From Porticoccus sp041395745 (GTDB lineage: Bacteria; Pseudomonadota; Gammaproteobacteria; Pseudomonadales; Porticoccaceae): 64,000 nucleotides of DNA. The notes under the pieces were generated by a model that worked only from the letters and a program-made list of their open reading frames with translations, had not been told where the DNA came from and searched no databases. The DNA lies in NCBI GenBank assembly GCA_041395745.1, contig JAWKZV010000002.1, forward strand, positions 310,001 through 374,000, in the 5' to 3' direction. Of this stretch, positions 19,097 through 27,420 are shown in pieces (the stretch's first letter is position 1; each line of letters begins with the position of its first letter). The translations under genes were made by a program, and so were the position numbers.

Positions 19097-19154
19097 GGTT
19101 ATTTATACCCTTATTTGATAGGGTGTAAAAAACCTTTGTAGGGTATTTATAACC
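19097..19154. promoter_or_regulatory. Three NorR boxes, GGT-N7-ACC
   Basis: Exact GGT-N7-ACC elements lie at 19097-19109, 19122-19134 and 19142-19154, all with A/T-rich spacers. Centres are 25 and 20 bases apart, and the first is about 42 bases upstream of the -24 box of the ric-norZ promoter. The third touches the norR start codon, which suggests autoregulation. A triple site is the known arrangement for E. coli NorR at norVW; the assignment here is by pattern and position. Confidence 0.85.
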
Positions 19155-20729
19155 ATGATTGATCTGGTGTTGTTGTCGGATCTGGTGGTCGACCTGCCGT
19201 CGGCAGTGCGACTGCAGCGGCTGGTGTCCGTGCTGCGCGAGCAGTTTCGCTGCGGGGCGGTGGCGATATTGCGACTGGAGGAAAACTGCCTGCGACCGGT
19301 GGCGGTTGAAGGCCTAGTGCACGAAGCGCTCGGCAGGCGTTTTGTGGTGGCCCAGCATCCGCGGCTGGCGGCCATCCTGTCCCGCCGGGAACCAACCCGC
19401 TTCGAACCCGGCAGCGAACTGCCGGACCCCTATGACGGCCTGCTCGACAGCCAGGTGGGCGAGCCCCTCCCGGTGCACGACTGCATGGGCATCAGTCTCT
19501 ATGTGGAGGGAATGCAGTGGGGCGCATTGACCCTGGACGCGCTGGATGCCGGGGCCTTCGGCGGCGAAGCCATGTCGGCCCTGAAGCACTACGGCCTGGT
19601 GGCCGAGGCCGCCATTCGCGTCACCCGGCTGGAACAGGAGCTGCGCAGCCTGCGTCTGGCCCGGGAATCACATCCGGGGGACGGCATGTCCGCAGTGGAG
19701 GCGGAAGAGGAGATCGTCGGCCAGAGCGAGGCATTGCAGGCCCTGCTGCATGAATTGTCGGTGGTGGCGGATTCCGAGCTGCCGGTGCTGCTGCTGGGGG
19801 AAACCGGGGTGGGCAAGGAGCTGTTCGCCCGCCGGGTGCACATGCTGTCCCGGCGCGCCGATCAGCCGATGGTGCACGTCAACTGCGCGGCGCTGCCGGA
19901 ATCCCTGGCGGAAAGCGAGCTGTTCGGCCACGTGAAGGGGGCTTTCTCCGGCGCGACAACCGATCGTCCCGGTCGCTTCGAGGCGGCGGACGGCGGCACC
20001 CTGTTTCTCGATGAAGTGGGCGAACTGCCGTTGCCGGTACAGGCAAAACTGCTGCGCGCCCTGCAGAACGGCGAGATCCAGCGACTGGGCTCGGACCGGC
20101 CGCGCCGGGTCAATGTGCGGGTGATCGCCGCCACCAACCGCAACCTGCACGACAGTGTGCGCGACGGCGATTTTCGCGCCGACCTCTACCACCGCCTGTC
20201 CGTGTACCCGGTGCCCATTCCGCCGCTGCGGGAGCGTGGCAACGATGTGCTGTTGCTGGCCGGTCGCTTCCTGGAGTTGAACCGTGCCCGCCTCGGTTTG
20301 CGCAGTTTGCGGCTGTCTGCCGATGCCGAGGTGGCCCTGTGCCGCTACCGCTGGCCGGGCAATGTGCGGGAACTGGAGCACGTCATCAGTCGCGCCGCCC
20401 TCAAGGCCGTCAGCCGCGGCGCGGCGCGCACCGAAATCATTTCTCTTGGGGCGGAGTTGCTGGATCTGGATGAAGGTACTGTCGGAGAAGCTGTTGTCGG
20501 CGAAGGGACGGCTGGTGCAGTCGCTCGCTCATCGTCTGCGGTGGCCGCTGGCGTGATCAATCGGCCGCGGTCGGTATTGCCAATGAGGGATGTGGTGGAG
20601 CACAGCCAGCGGCAGGCGATTGAACAGGCCCTGGTCGCCAGCCACGGCAACTGGGCAGCGGCGGCGAGGTTGCTGAATGTGGATTCCAGCAACCTGCACA
20701 AGCTGGCCCAACGGCTGGGGGTAAAGTAG
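19155..20729 (+). CDS. norR: Nitric oxide-responsive sigma-54 activator NorR
   Basis: A 524-residue enhancer-binding protein. The N-terminal GAF domain (about 1-170) senses NO through a mononuclear iron in the family. The AAA+ domain has Walker A GETGVGKE near residue 215, the sigma-54 contact loop as GAFSGA (usual form GAFTGA), and GGTLFLDEVGELPL as Walker B. The C-terminus is a Fis-type helix-turn-helix (NWAAAARLLNVDSSNLHKLAQRLG). A low-complexity Gly/Val/Ser linker of about 40 residues precedes the helix-turn-helix. It is divergent from ric-norZ, which it should activate. Confidence 0.95.
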   Translation: MIDLVLLSDLVVDLPSAVRLQRLVSVLREQFRCGAVAILRLEENCLRPVAVEGLVHEALGRRFVVAQHPRLAAILSRREPTRFEPGSELPDPYDGLLDSQVGEPLPVHDCMGISLYVEGMQWGALTLDALDAGAFGGEAMSALKHYGLVAEAAIRVTRLEQELRSLRLARESHPGDGMSAVEAEEEIVGQSEALQALLHELSVVADSELPVLLLGETGVGKELFARRVHMLSRRADQPMVHVNCAALPESLAESELFGHVKGAFSGATTDRPGRFEAADGGTLFLDEVGELPLPVQAKLLRALQNGEIQRLGSDRPRRVNVRVIAATNRNLHDSVRDGDFRADLYHRLSVYPVPIPPLRERGNDVLLLAGRFLELNRARLGLRSLRLSADAEVALCRYRWPGNVRELEHVISRAALKAVSRGAARTEIISLGAELLDLDEGTVGEAVVGEGTAGAVARSSSAVAAGVINRPRSVLPMRDVVEHSQRQAIEQALVASHGNWAAAARLLNVDSSNLHKLAQRLGVK

Positions 20730-20733
20730 CCTC

Positions 20734-21393
20734 CTAGGCCAGTACCCGCTGCAGCCAGTCTGAAATGGCGTCCACCTCTTCCATGCACACAGAGTGGTCC
20801 ATGGGGAAGGTCTGGTAGCCCGGTTCAAAACCGCGGTCACGCAAAATCGCCAGGCTGTTCTGGCCGTGGAATTCCGGCACCACATCGTCGTAGCTGCCGT
20901 GGAAAATCTGTACGGGCAGGTTGGCATTGGCCGGGTTGATCTCGATGGAATTGGCGGTGGCGAAATAGGTGGACAGCGCCAGCAAGCCCGCCAGTGGTTT
21001 CGGATAGCTCAGTGCCGCCTCGAAACCGACCGCGCCGCCCTGGGAAAACCCGGCGATGACAATGCGGCGGCTGTCGATGCCGCGCTGGATTTCCCGCTCG
21101 ATCAGGTCCTGCACATTGCGGGCCGACGCCTTCAATTGTTTTTCGTCGACTTTGCGCTCCAGGCTCATTTCCAGAATGTCGTACCAGGCGGGCATCACAT
21201 AGCCGCCGTTGATGGTCACCGGCATCTGCGGCGCGTGGGGGAATACAAAGCGCACCGGCAGTGTCGGCGGCAGCCGTAGCTCAGGCATGATGGGTTCGAA
21301 GTCGTGGCCGTTGGCGCCCAAACCGTGCAGCCAGATCACCGAAGCGGTGGCGGGTTGTGCGGGTTCAACTTCCACACAGGGCAAAAGACTCAT
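20734..21393 (-). CDS. Carboxylesterase/phospholipase family alpha/beta hydrolase
   Basis: 219 residues of the Abhydrolase_2 group (P. fluorescens carboxylesterase II type). The nucleophile elbow GFSQGG places Ser near residue 115; the acid is in GSYDDVVP and the His in PMDHSV. The N-terminal WLHGLGANGHDFEP forms the oxyanion loop. Cytosolic, with no signal peptide. Physiological substrate unknown; relatives hydrolyse short acyl esters or thioester-linked acyl groups. It converges with norR, 4 bases from its stop. Confidence 0.92.
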   Translation of the reverse strand: MSLLPCVEVEPAQPATASVIWLHGLGANGHDFEPIMPELRLPPTLPVRFVFPHAPQMPVTINGGYVMPAWYDILEMSLERKVDEKQLKASARNVQDLIEREIQRGIDSRRIVIAGFSQGGAVGFEAALSYPKPLAGLLALSTYFATANSIEINPANANLPVQIFHGSYDDVVPEFHGQNSLAILRDRGFEPGYQTFPMDHSVCMEEVDAISDWLQRVLA

Positions 21394-21575
21394 GGGTAGC
21401 CCTCTAAAAATAGATTGGATGAGGGACCATTATAGGTGTTATGGCTTGCTTTGATATCCGGATGCTCTAGTCTTGGGTGTGCACTCTGTTTTGGTTTCGC
21501 GCGGCATGCTGGCAGAGGGGCCTGAGACAGTGCGTTGAAGATGTCTTGATACCCGTTAGGAGCAAGGAATTGGAG

Positions 21576-22184
21576 ATGGCTGAAAACTTTATTGGTCCTG
21601 ATGGCAAACCACGTTGTGCCTGGTGTGCCGCAACTGAGGAATATGTCGAATATCACGACCGGGAGTGGGGTTTCCCGGTTGCCGACGACATCCGCCTGTT
21701 CGAAAAAATTTGTCTCGAAGGCTTTCAGTCCGGTCTGAGCTGGCGAACTATCCTTGCCAAGCGGGAAAACTTCCGCGCCGTTTTCCAGCAATTTGATTTC
21801 CATAAGGTTGCTGAATTCACAGAGCAGGACGTTGAGCGCCTGTTGCAGGATACGGGCATCGTCCGTCATCGCGGCAAAATTGAGGCGGTGATCAACAACG
21901 CCCAACGGGCCAGGGAGATGGTCGCATCCGAGGGCTCCCTGGCGGCCTTCTTCTGGCGCTATGAGTCGGATCCGGAAACGTTGCCGGCGCCGCAAACACT
22001 CACGACCTCAGCCGAATCCGTTGCTCTCTCTAAGATGTTAAAGAAACTCGGCTGGAAATTTGTCGGCCCAACAACCGTTTTTGCCTTTATGCAGGCGATG
22101 GGGCTGATCAACGACCACGCGGAGGGTTGTGCCATCAGAGCTGAAGTCGAAGCAGCCCGCAAACAATTCGTAAGGCCGGAATGA
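21576..22184 (+). CDS. tag: DNA-3-methyladenine glycosylase I
   Basis: A 202-residue Tag protein that removes 3-methyladenine from alkylated DNA. It has the zinc site (CAWC near residue 15 with C-terminal His/Cys in NDHAEGC), YHDREWGFPV, and the helix-hairpin-helix region RHRGKIEAVINNA. ATG 21576 follows an AAGGAA/GGAG ribosome site; the frame is open further upstream, but that stretch has no family similarity. Confidence 0.95.
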   Translation: MAENFIGPDGKPRCAWCAATEEYVEYHDREWGFPVADDIRLFEKICLEGFQSGLSWRTILAKRENFRAVFQQFDFHKVAEFTEQDVERLLQDTGIVRHRGKIEAVINNAQRAREMVASEGSLAAFFWRYESDPETLPAPQTLTTSAESVALSKMLKKLGWKFVGPTTVFAFMQAMGLINDHAEGCAIRAEVEAARKQFVRPE

Positions 22185-22221
22185 AAAGAAAAAGCCGCAA
22201 ATAAAAAGCGAGAGTTAAAAC

Positions 22222-22608
22222 ATGAAGAAATTTGCGCTAGCCATTTTAGTGTCCGGGCTGTGGGTAAATTTTTCCGAATTTGTCCGCAACGAATTTTTGT
22301 TCAAGCAGTACTGGCTGGATAAATACATGGCGCTGGGCCTTGAATTTCCCTCCGACCCTATCAATGGCGTTGTCTGGGGCCTGTGGGGTTTCCTGTTTGC
22401 CGGCTGCCTGGTCTACCTGCGCGCCAGGTTGCGTTTTATCGAAACGTTACTGCTCGGCTGGCTGATGGGCTTTGTGCTGATGTGGCTGGTAGTGGGCAAT
22501 ATGAATGTGCTGCCCTTTGGCTTGCTGAAATATGCGGTGCCTTGGAGTTTGGTGGAAGTTGGGGTGGCAGCATATATTGCTCAGAAATTTATTGTTGAGA
22601 AAAAATAA
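22222..22608 (+). CDS. Small membrane protein of unknown function
   Basis: 128 residues with about four hydrophobic segments (residues ~4-18, 48-66, 73-96, 100-122) and little outside them. The start follows a GCGAGAG ribosome site, 37 bases after tag, so the two may be cotranscribed. It ends in a short basic/acidic tail (FIVEKK). I do not recognise the family. It marks the left edge of an AT-richer stretch that continues to about 23660. Confidence 0.65.
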   Translation: MKKFALAILVSGLWVNFSEFVRNEFLFKQYWLDKYMALGLEFPSDPINGVVWGLWGFLFAGCLVYLRARLRFIETLLLGWLMGFVLMWLVVGNMNVLPFGLLKYAVPWSLVEVGVAAYIAQKFIVEKK

Positions 22609-22697
22609 TAAAGTGTATAGGGATTTTTGATGATGATTTTTTCGTGCAATAAGAATAGGTTTTAGTTAACGATTTGTGGATTTATGAATGGTGAAAA

Positions 22698-23567
22698 ATG
22701 AAGCTTGATATTGATCTGCTTGTGGATTGGAAAAATATATTAGTTAATGAGCTTAAAATGGCAGGTTATGCCCCTGACCAAGGGGTGGGTGTAGAGGATA
22801 TATCGTTCCAGTATTACTACATAAAAAAAAGAGAAATAGTGGTGTCTCCCAGAAAGGTTTTGAGGTCAGACGTGTTTGGATGTCCAGCAGACTTAATGGT
22901 TGGTCTGTCAAAATTTGAATCTGAAGTTACTTCTGGAAAAAACTTAAACCCCTACTTAAGTCGTGGTCTGAGGAACTTAGATTATGATGATCTCTTACTA
23001 AATGATTGGGGGATATATCACTTCCACTTGGGTGAAAAAATTGAAAGCGATGGATTTGTGAACAGGACTGGACCCTTGCTCTTTGCAAGAGTTTCCGATG
23101 ATACAGCCTATTTAATAAACATATTTAAGCATGGTGGCTGGTCTAAAAAGGAACTTATTGAAATTGTTCATAGGAACTGGCCTCAATCCATAGAGCATTA
23201 CAAAGTAAAGGGTATTCTAGGTATGGCGTCTGAAATAAATGACGATGACCATGCGCAGCTTAGAAAATCAGGCATATCAACTTTTGTGGAAATGAGTGAT
23301 GGGGTTATATATGGAATGCTAGGTGGTGGATACGCTATGGATGGTAGTAGTATTGAAGCTAGAACATACTCAGATAGAATGTTGAATCTTCTTGTTGAGA
23401 TAGAAGAACATGCTAAAAATAATGTAGAAGAAATTGCTAGGTTGGTATTAGAAAATAGCTCTGAAGAACCTTCAATTATTTCTCTTAACTTAGATATTGA
23501 TGGGGATAAAATCTATCTGTTCGAAAAATCAACAAACATTCGGCTTCTAATGTATGACGGTTCTTAA
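22698..23567 (+). CDS. AT-rich orphan gene, function unknown
   Basis: 289 residues, soluble, with no signal peptide or membrane helix. Base composition and codon use (many AT-ending codons such as ATA, TTA, AAT) differ sharply from the GC-rich genes on both sides, which suggests horizontal transfer. Noticeable segments are YHFHLGEKIESDGF, RTGPLLFARV, FKHGGWSKKELIEIVHRNWP and a late coiled segment of acidic residues. The pattern gives the impression of a conserved family, but I cannot name it. The ribosome site is weak. Selfish or defence genes are often such isolated AT-rich islands, but nothing here proves that role. Confidence 0.7.
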   Translation: MKLDIDLLVDWKNILVNELKMAGYAPDQGVGVEDISFQYYYIKKREIVVSPRKVLRSDVFGCPADLMVGLSKFESEVTSGKNLNPYLSRGLRNLDYDDLLLNDWGIYHFHLGEKIESDGFVNRTGPLLFARVSDDTAYLINIFKHGGWSKKELIEIVHRNWPQSIEHYKVKGILGMASEINDDDHAQLRKSGISTFVEMSDGVIYGMLGGGYAMDGSSIEARTYSDRMLNLLVEIEEHAKNNVEEIARLVLENSSEEPSIISLNLDIDGDKIYLFEKSTNIRLLMYDGS

Positions 23568-23661
23568 GCATGGATAGCATGTGTGCCGATATATGGCGGC
23601 ATTCCTTAGGTCTCTAAAATTACCCAGAGCAAGGACGTCTACCTCCTATTTTCTATATCGA

Positions 23662-24300
23662 ATGTCTTCAATCCTTTACTCCTTCCGCCGCTGCCCCTAC
23701 GCCATCCGCGCCCGGATGGCGCTTTGCTATGCCGGTGTGAAGGTGGAACTGCGGGAGGTGCTGTTAAAGGATAAGCCCACGGCCATGCTGGCCGCCTCTC
23801 CCAAGGGCACGGTACCGGTGCTGGTGCTGGAAGATGGCACGGTGCTGGACGAAAGCCTGGATGTGATGCGCTGGGCACTGTCCAAAAATGACCCGGATAG
23901 TTGGTGGGATGAATCACTGGCAGAATCTATCCTTGAACTGGTGCAGCAGAACGATGTTGACTTCAAACCCTGGCTGGACCGTTACAAGTACGCCGACCGT
24001 TATCCGGAGTTTTCTCCTGAGCACTACCGCAGCCAGTGCGAGCAGTTCCTGCAAACCCTGGAGGCGCATCTTGGGCAACACGCTTACCTGCTGCGGGATA
24101 CTCTATGTTTTGCCGATGTGGCGATCTTCCCCTTTATCCGTCAGTTCGCCCTGGTGGACCGGGACTGGTTCGACGCTGCGCCTTATCCCCGTTTGCGGGA
24201 ATGGCTCGACGGGCTGCTGGCGTCGGAATTGTTCGCGGCGGTGATGGAGAAATACCCGGTGTGGCAGGAGGGCAACGCGCCCCGGCTGTTTCCCGGCTGA
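23662..24300 (+). CDS. Glutathione S-transferase family protein
   Basis: 212 residues. The N-terminal thioredoxin fold starts LYSFRRCPYAIRARMAL with CPYA at the active position, then SPKGTVPVLVLEDGTVLDES, the glutathione-binding Pro and Glu-Ser. The C-terminal half is helical (DTLCFADVAIFPFIRQFALVD). A cysteine-type GST such as omega-like or glutaredoxin-2-like is likely. The chosen ATG has no clear ribosome site; the frame is open 27 codons upstream through AT-rich sequence that does not look coding. Confidence 0.88.
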   Translation: MSSILYSFRRCPYAIRARMALCYAGVKVELREVLLKDKPTAMLAASPKGTVPVLVLEDGTVLDESLDVMRWALSKNDPDSWWDESLAESILELVQQNDVDFKPWLDRYKYADRYPEFSPEHYRSQCEQFLQTLEAHLGQHAYLLRDTLCFADVAIFPFIRQFALVDRDWFDAAPYPRLREWLDGLLASELFAAVMEKYPVWQEGNAPRLFPG

Positions 24301-24441
24301 CTCCCGCCAGCGGTGAATCCCGTCTGCCGACCTGTTTTTATTTCATTTGATTAAAAGGACTTTTGCCTGACACGGTTACAGGCTAACGTAGCTGTGCAGA
24401 GTTACCCTCGTTGCAACCCAACCATTTTCCGGAGGAAAGAA

Positions 24442-25011
24442 ATGGCTAAGGCAGACATTACGGAAGACATGATTTTTCAGTGCTTCGCGGCGGCGTGCAA
24501 ATCCGACGACATGGCCAGAACGGCAGAGTCGTTCGTGGATGTGGAGGAGTACGAGAACCGGGTGATGTACCCCGAGTTTGCCCGCTGGGCGAGCAAGGCC
24601 GGTTACCCCGAGCTGGCGACGCTGTTCCGCAAGGTGGCGGGCGAGGAGAAACTGCACGCAGTGTGGCTGCGGGCGCTGTACAGCGAGATCGGTGTGCCCC
24701 AGCGGGGCGAGGACACCCAGCGTGCCATCGATGCACTGGAAGCCATTCGCGCCAACTGCGACGAGCTGATTGCCATGAATCCCGATGGCGTGGTGGAAAA
24801 GGCACTGCAGGTAGCGATTCGGGTGGAAGAGCGGGAATACCGCGATATCTATCCGCGCTTCCGCGATCAGGCGCTGGCGGAAAATGATGCCGACACCGCG
24901 GCGGTTTACCAGAAGGTGATCGACTCCGAGCGCGAACACGCCCTGTGGTTTGAGGCTGCCCTGAATAACTTCCGGGCTGACCTGTCCCAGCAGTCTCAGG
25001 CGCAGGCCTGA
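24442..25011 (+). CDS. Rubrerythrin-family di-iron protein (no rubredoxin domain)
   Basis: 189 residues, all helical. Two Glu-x2-His di-iron motifs are visible: EEYENRVMYPEFARWA followed by EEKLHAVW, then REYRDIYPRFRDQA followed by SEREHALWFEAA. This is the ferritin-like fold of rubrerythrins, which reduce peroxide or protect against it. The C-terminal rubredoxin FeCys4 domain found in classical rubrerythrin is absent. GGAGG lies 8 bases before ATG 24442. The MenA-like gene follows after 35 bases. Confidence 0.88.
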   Translation: MAKADITEDMIFQCFAAACKSDDMARTAESFVDVEEYENRVMYPEFARWASKAGYPELATLFRKVAGEEKLHAVWLRALYSEIGVPQRGEDTQRAIDALEAIRANCDELIAMNPDGVVEKALQVAIRVEEREYRDIYPRFRDQALAENDADTAAVYQKVIDSEREHALWFEAALNNFRADLSQQSQAQA

Positions 25012-25046
25012 TTCCTTACTGACTGCGCGTCAGAGTTCGCTCCTTG

Positions 25047-25922
25047 GTGACGGCGCAGTCCCCGACCCGGTGGTGGCAGGTGCTCAACCCTGCCATCTAC
25101 CTGGTGTCCATTCTTCCTGGTGTGGCCGTCTGGCTGCTGGCAAAGAAACCGGTTGATCACGGCGCGCTGTGGTCGGCGACCCTGGCCGTGGTGTTACTGC
25201 AACACGGCATCAACCTGCTCAACGATACCAAGGACTGGCAGCGGGGCGCGGACATTCACAAATACGATTCCTGGGTGCGCTACCACGGCGGCAACATGCG
25301 CACGACATTCCATCATGGCCTGATCAGCCTTGCTGCGGGAGGTGTGCTGGGGTTGCTGGTGCTGCTGCTGTATCAGCGTTTGTGGATTCTCGGTTTTGCC
25401 CTGCCGCTGACAGTGCTGGGCGTGCTCTATAACGCCGGGCGACGCCCGCTTTCCTATACGGCCGCCGGGGAATGGGCCACGGCGCTCTGCTACGGCGGGG
25501 TGTTCAGCGGCTTGTGGTTTGTCGCCGGGCAACCGGCAGGGCAGATTGTGCTGCTGGGTACGCTGGCATTTGCGGCTTTTGCCACGGCGCTGCTGTTTTC
25601 CCACCAGCCGCCGCAGATTGAAACGGACCGGCAGGCGGGCAAGCGATCTTTCGCGGTGCGCCACGGTGCCGTGTTTACCTGTCAGGTTGCCTGCGCACTA
25701 TGGGCGGTGGCGCTGGGACTGCTGGTGCTGGCCTGCTGGCTGGGGCCCCAGGCAGTGGCTGCGGGCAAGCCGTTCGCGTTTGCGGCGGCGCTGGGGGTTA
25801 TCTGGATTATGCGGGTCGGTCCAAACCCGAAACGGATGATGTTGTCCGCCGCGCTGGTGTTTCTGGTGGCGGCGGGGTGTTACCTGTGGTCGCCCTTTGG
25901 CTTTTTAATTGTGCCTAACTAG
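25047..25922 (+). CDS. UbiA-family prenyltransferase, MenA-like
   Basis: About 291 residues with eight or nine membrane helices. The first Asp-rich motif is NLLNDTKDWQRGAD and the second appears as IETDRQAGKRSFAVRHG; both bind the prenyl diphosphate through magnesium. The second motif is closest to MenA (1,4-dihydroxy-2-naphthoate prenyltransferase). No other men gene is in the window, so menaquinone synthesis cannot be claimed. The start is GTG 25047 or TTG 25044; neither has a good ribosome site. The TAG stop overlaps the panB stop codon tail-to-tail. Confidence 0.8.
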   Translation: MTAQSPTRWWQVLNPAIYLVSILPGVAVWLLAKKPVDHGALWSATLAVVLLQHGINLLNDTKDWQRGADIHKYDSWVRYHGGNMRTTFHHGLISLAAGGVLGLLVLLLYQRLWILGFALPLTVLGVLYNAGRRPLSYTAAGEWATALCYGGVFSGLWFVAGQPAGQIVLLGTLAFAAFATALLFSHQPPQIETDRQAGKRSFAVRHGAVFTCQVACALWAVALGLLVLACWLGPQAVAAGKPFAFAAALGVIWIMRVGPNPKRMMLSAALVFLVAAGCYLWSPFGFLIVPN

Positions 25923-26707
25923 AAGCAGTGTTCCGGGCCGGGGAAGGTGCCGTTGCGCACCGCGCTGGCATAGGCATTGAGTGCGGCTTCGAGGCTGCCG
26001 GTTTCTGCCAGGAAGTTGTGAGAGAACTTCGGGGCCTTGGGTGACAGGCCGAGCATGTCGTAGACCACCAGCACCTGGGCATCGGTATCCGCGCCGGCGC
26101 CAATGCCGATCACCGGCACTGACAGTTCGCGACTGATCTGTTTGCCCAGCGCGCTGGGGACACATTCCAGTACCAGCATGTCCATGCCGGCCTGCTCCAG
26201 CAGCTTGGCATCCTTCAACATGATTTCCGCCGCCTGTTCATCGCGACCCTGCACCTTGTAGCCGCCCAGCTTGTTGACCGACTGCGGGGTCAGTCCCAGG
26301 TGGCCGCACACGGGAATGCCGCGTTCGCTGAGCATGCGCACGGTGTTTTCCAGCCAGGCGCCACCTTCCAGTTTCACCATGTGTGCCCCGGCCTGCATCA
26401 GTTCCGCGGAGTTGGCCATGGCCTGCTCTTCGGTGGCGTAAGCCATGAACGGCAGGTCGGCGATGATCAGGGACTTGTTGTTGCCCCGGCGCACGGCGCT
26501 GACGTGGTAGGCCATATCGTCCATAGTCACCGGTACGGTGCTGTCCTGCCCCTGAATGACATTGCCCAGGGAATCCCCCACCAGCATCACCTCGATACCC
26601 ACCTGTTCGATCAGGCGCGCAAAGGAGGCGTCGTAACAGGTGATAACAGGGAATTTCTCCCCCTGGGCCTTGAGGTCTTGCAGAGTGTTGATGGTGACGG
26701 TTTTCAT
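25919..26707 (-). CDS. panB: 3-methyl-2-oxobutanoate hydroxymethyltransferase
   Basis: A 262-residue enzyme that adds a hydroxymethyl group from 5,10-methylene-THF to ketoisovalerate, giving ketopantoate for pantothenate and CoA. Marks are VITCYDASFARL, VGDSLG (Mg ligand), GGAWLENTVRML, CGHLGLTPQSVN and VIGIGAGADTDAQVLV. It follows the deoxynucleoside kinase gene after 29 bases. The usual neighbour panC is not downstream; the operon ends here against the convergent MenA-like gene. Confidence 0.97.
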   Translation of the reverse strand: MKTVTINTLQDLKAQGEKFPVITCYDASFARLIEQVGIEVMLVGDSLGNVIQGQDSTVPVTMDDMAYHVSAVRRGNNKSLIIADLPFMAYATEEQAMANSAELMQAGAHMVKLEGGAWLENTVRMLSERGIPVCGHLGLTPQSVNKLGGYKVQGRDEQAAEIMLKDAKLLEQAGMDMLVLECVPSALGKQISRELSVPVIGIGAGADTDAQVLVVYDMLGLSPKAPKFSHNFLAETGSLEAALNAYASAVRNGTFPGPEHCF

Positions 26708-26736
26708 GGGCGAGTCGATTCCGTGAAGGGGCTTGA

Positions 26737-27420
26737 TCAGAGGCTGGCCTGGGGATTGTAGTAGTGGCGCCCCGACTTGATGTTGAGCATGTAGCTCACC
26801 AGGTTGCGGTAGTCCTGCTCGCTGCCGGCCAGGTCGATATCGGTGGCATTGACGATCAGCAGCGGGGCGTCGTCGTAATAGTAGAAGAAGCGGGTATAGG
26901 CTTCATTCAGCTGGTTCAGATAGCGGTTGTCGATGGCCCGCTCTGCTTCGATGCCGCGGCGCTGGATGCGGTCCAGCAGGACGTCGGTGGGAGCTTGCAG
27001 GTAGATCACCAGATCCGGTCTTGGTGCGTCAATGGTGAGCTGCTGGTAGACGGTCTGGTAGAGCTTGAGCTCCTCGTCGTCCAGGGTGACCTGGGCGAAT
27101 AGCTGGTCCTTGTCGATCAGGAAATCCGCCACTCGCACCTGTTGGAAAATGTCGCCCTGGCGCAGTTCCTGGATTTGCTTGTGGCGCTGGAACAGGAAGT
27201 AGAGCTGGGTGGGCAGGGCGCCGCTGCGGGGATCCTGGTAGAAGCGTTCGAGGAACGGGTTCTGTTCGGCCTGTTCCAGCAGGGTTTCGTAGTTAAAGCT
27301 CTGGGCCAACCGTTTGGCGAGGGTGGTCTTGCCGATGCCGATGGGGCCTTCTACAGCAATAAAGCCCGGCAGTTGCTGGTGTTCCAGCACCAGGTCCAGA
27401 TCGTTAACAAGTTGTTCCAC
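26737..27420 (-). CDS. Deoxynucleoside kinase family protein
   Basis: About 227 residues from GTG 27420, which lies inside the end of folK (17-base overlap). The Walker A motif is VEGPIGIGKTT near residue 22; further marks are QVRVADFLIDKD and the LID-like region RIQRRGIEAERAI. The family (dNK/dGK type) phosphorylates deoxynucleosides; this proteobacterial member between folK and panB is widespread, but its substrate is not clear. The open frame extends another 62 codons upstream, but that part is folK in another frame, so the GTG is preferred. Confidence 0.85.
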   Translation of the reverse strand: MEQLVNDLDLVLEHQQLPGFIAVEGPIGIGKTTLAKRLAQSFNYETLLEQAEQNPFLERFYQDPRSGALPTQLYFLFQRHKQIQELRQGDIFQQVRVADFLIDKDQLFAQVTLDDEELKLYQTVYQQLTIDAPRPDLVIYLQAPTDVLLDRIQRRGIEAERAIDNRYLNQLNEAYTRFFYYYDDAPLLIVNATDIDLAGSEQDYRNLVSYMLNIKSGRHYYNPQASL

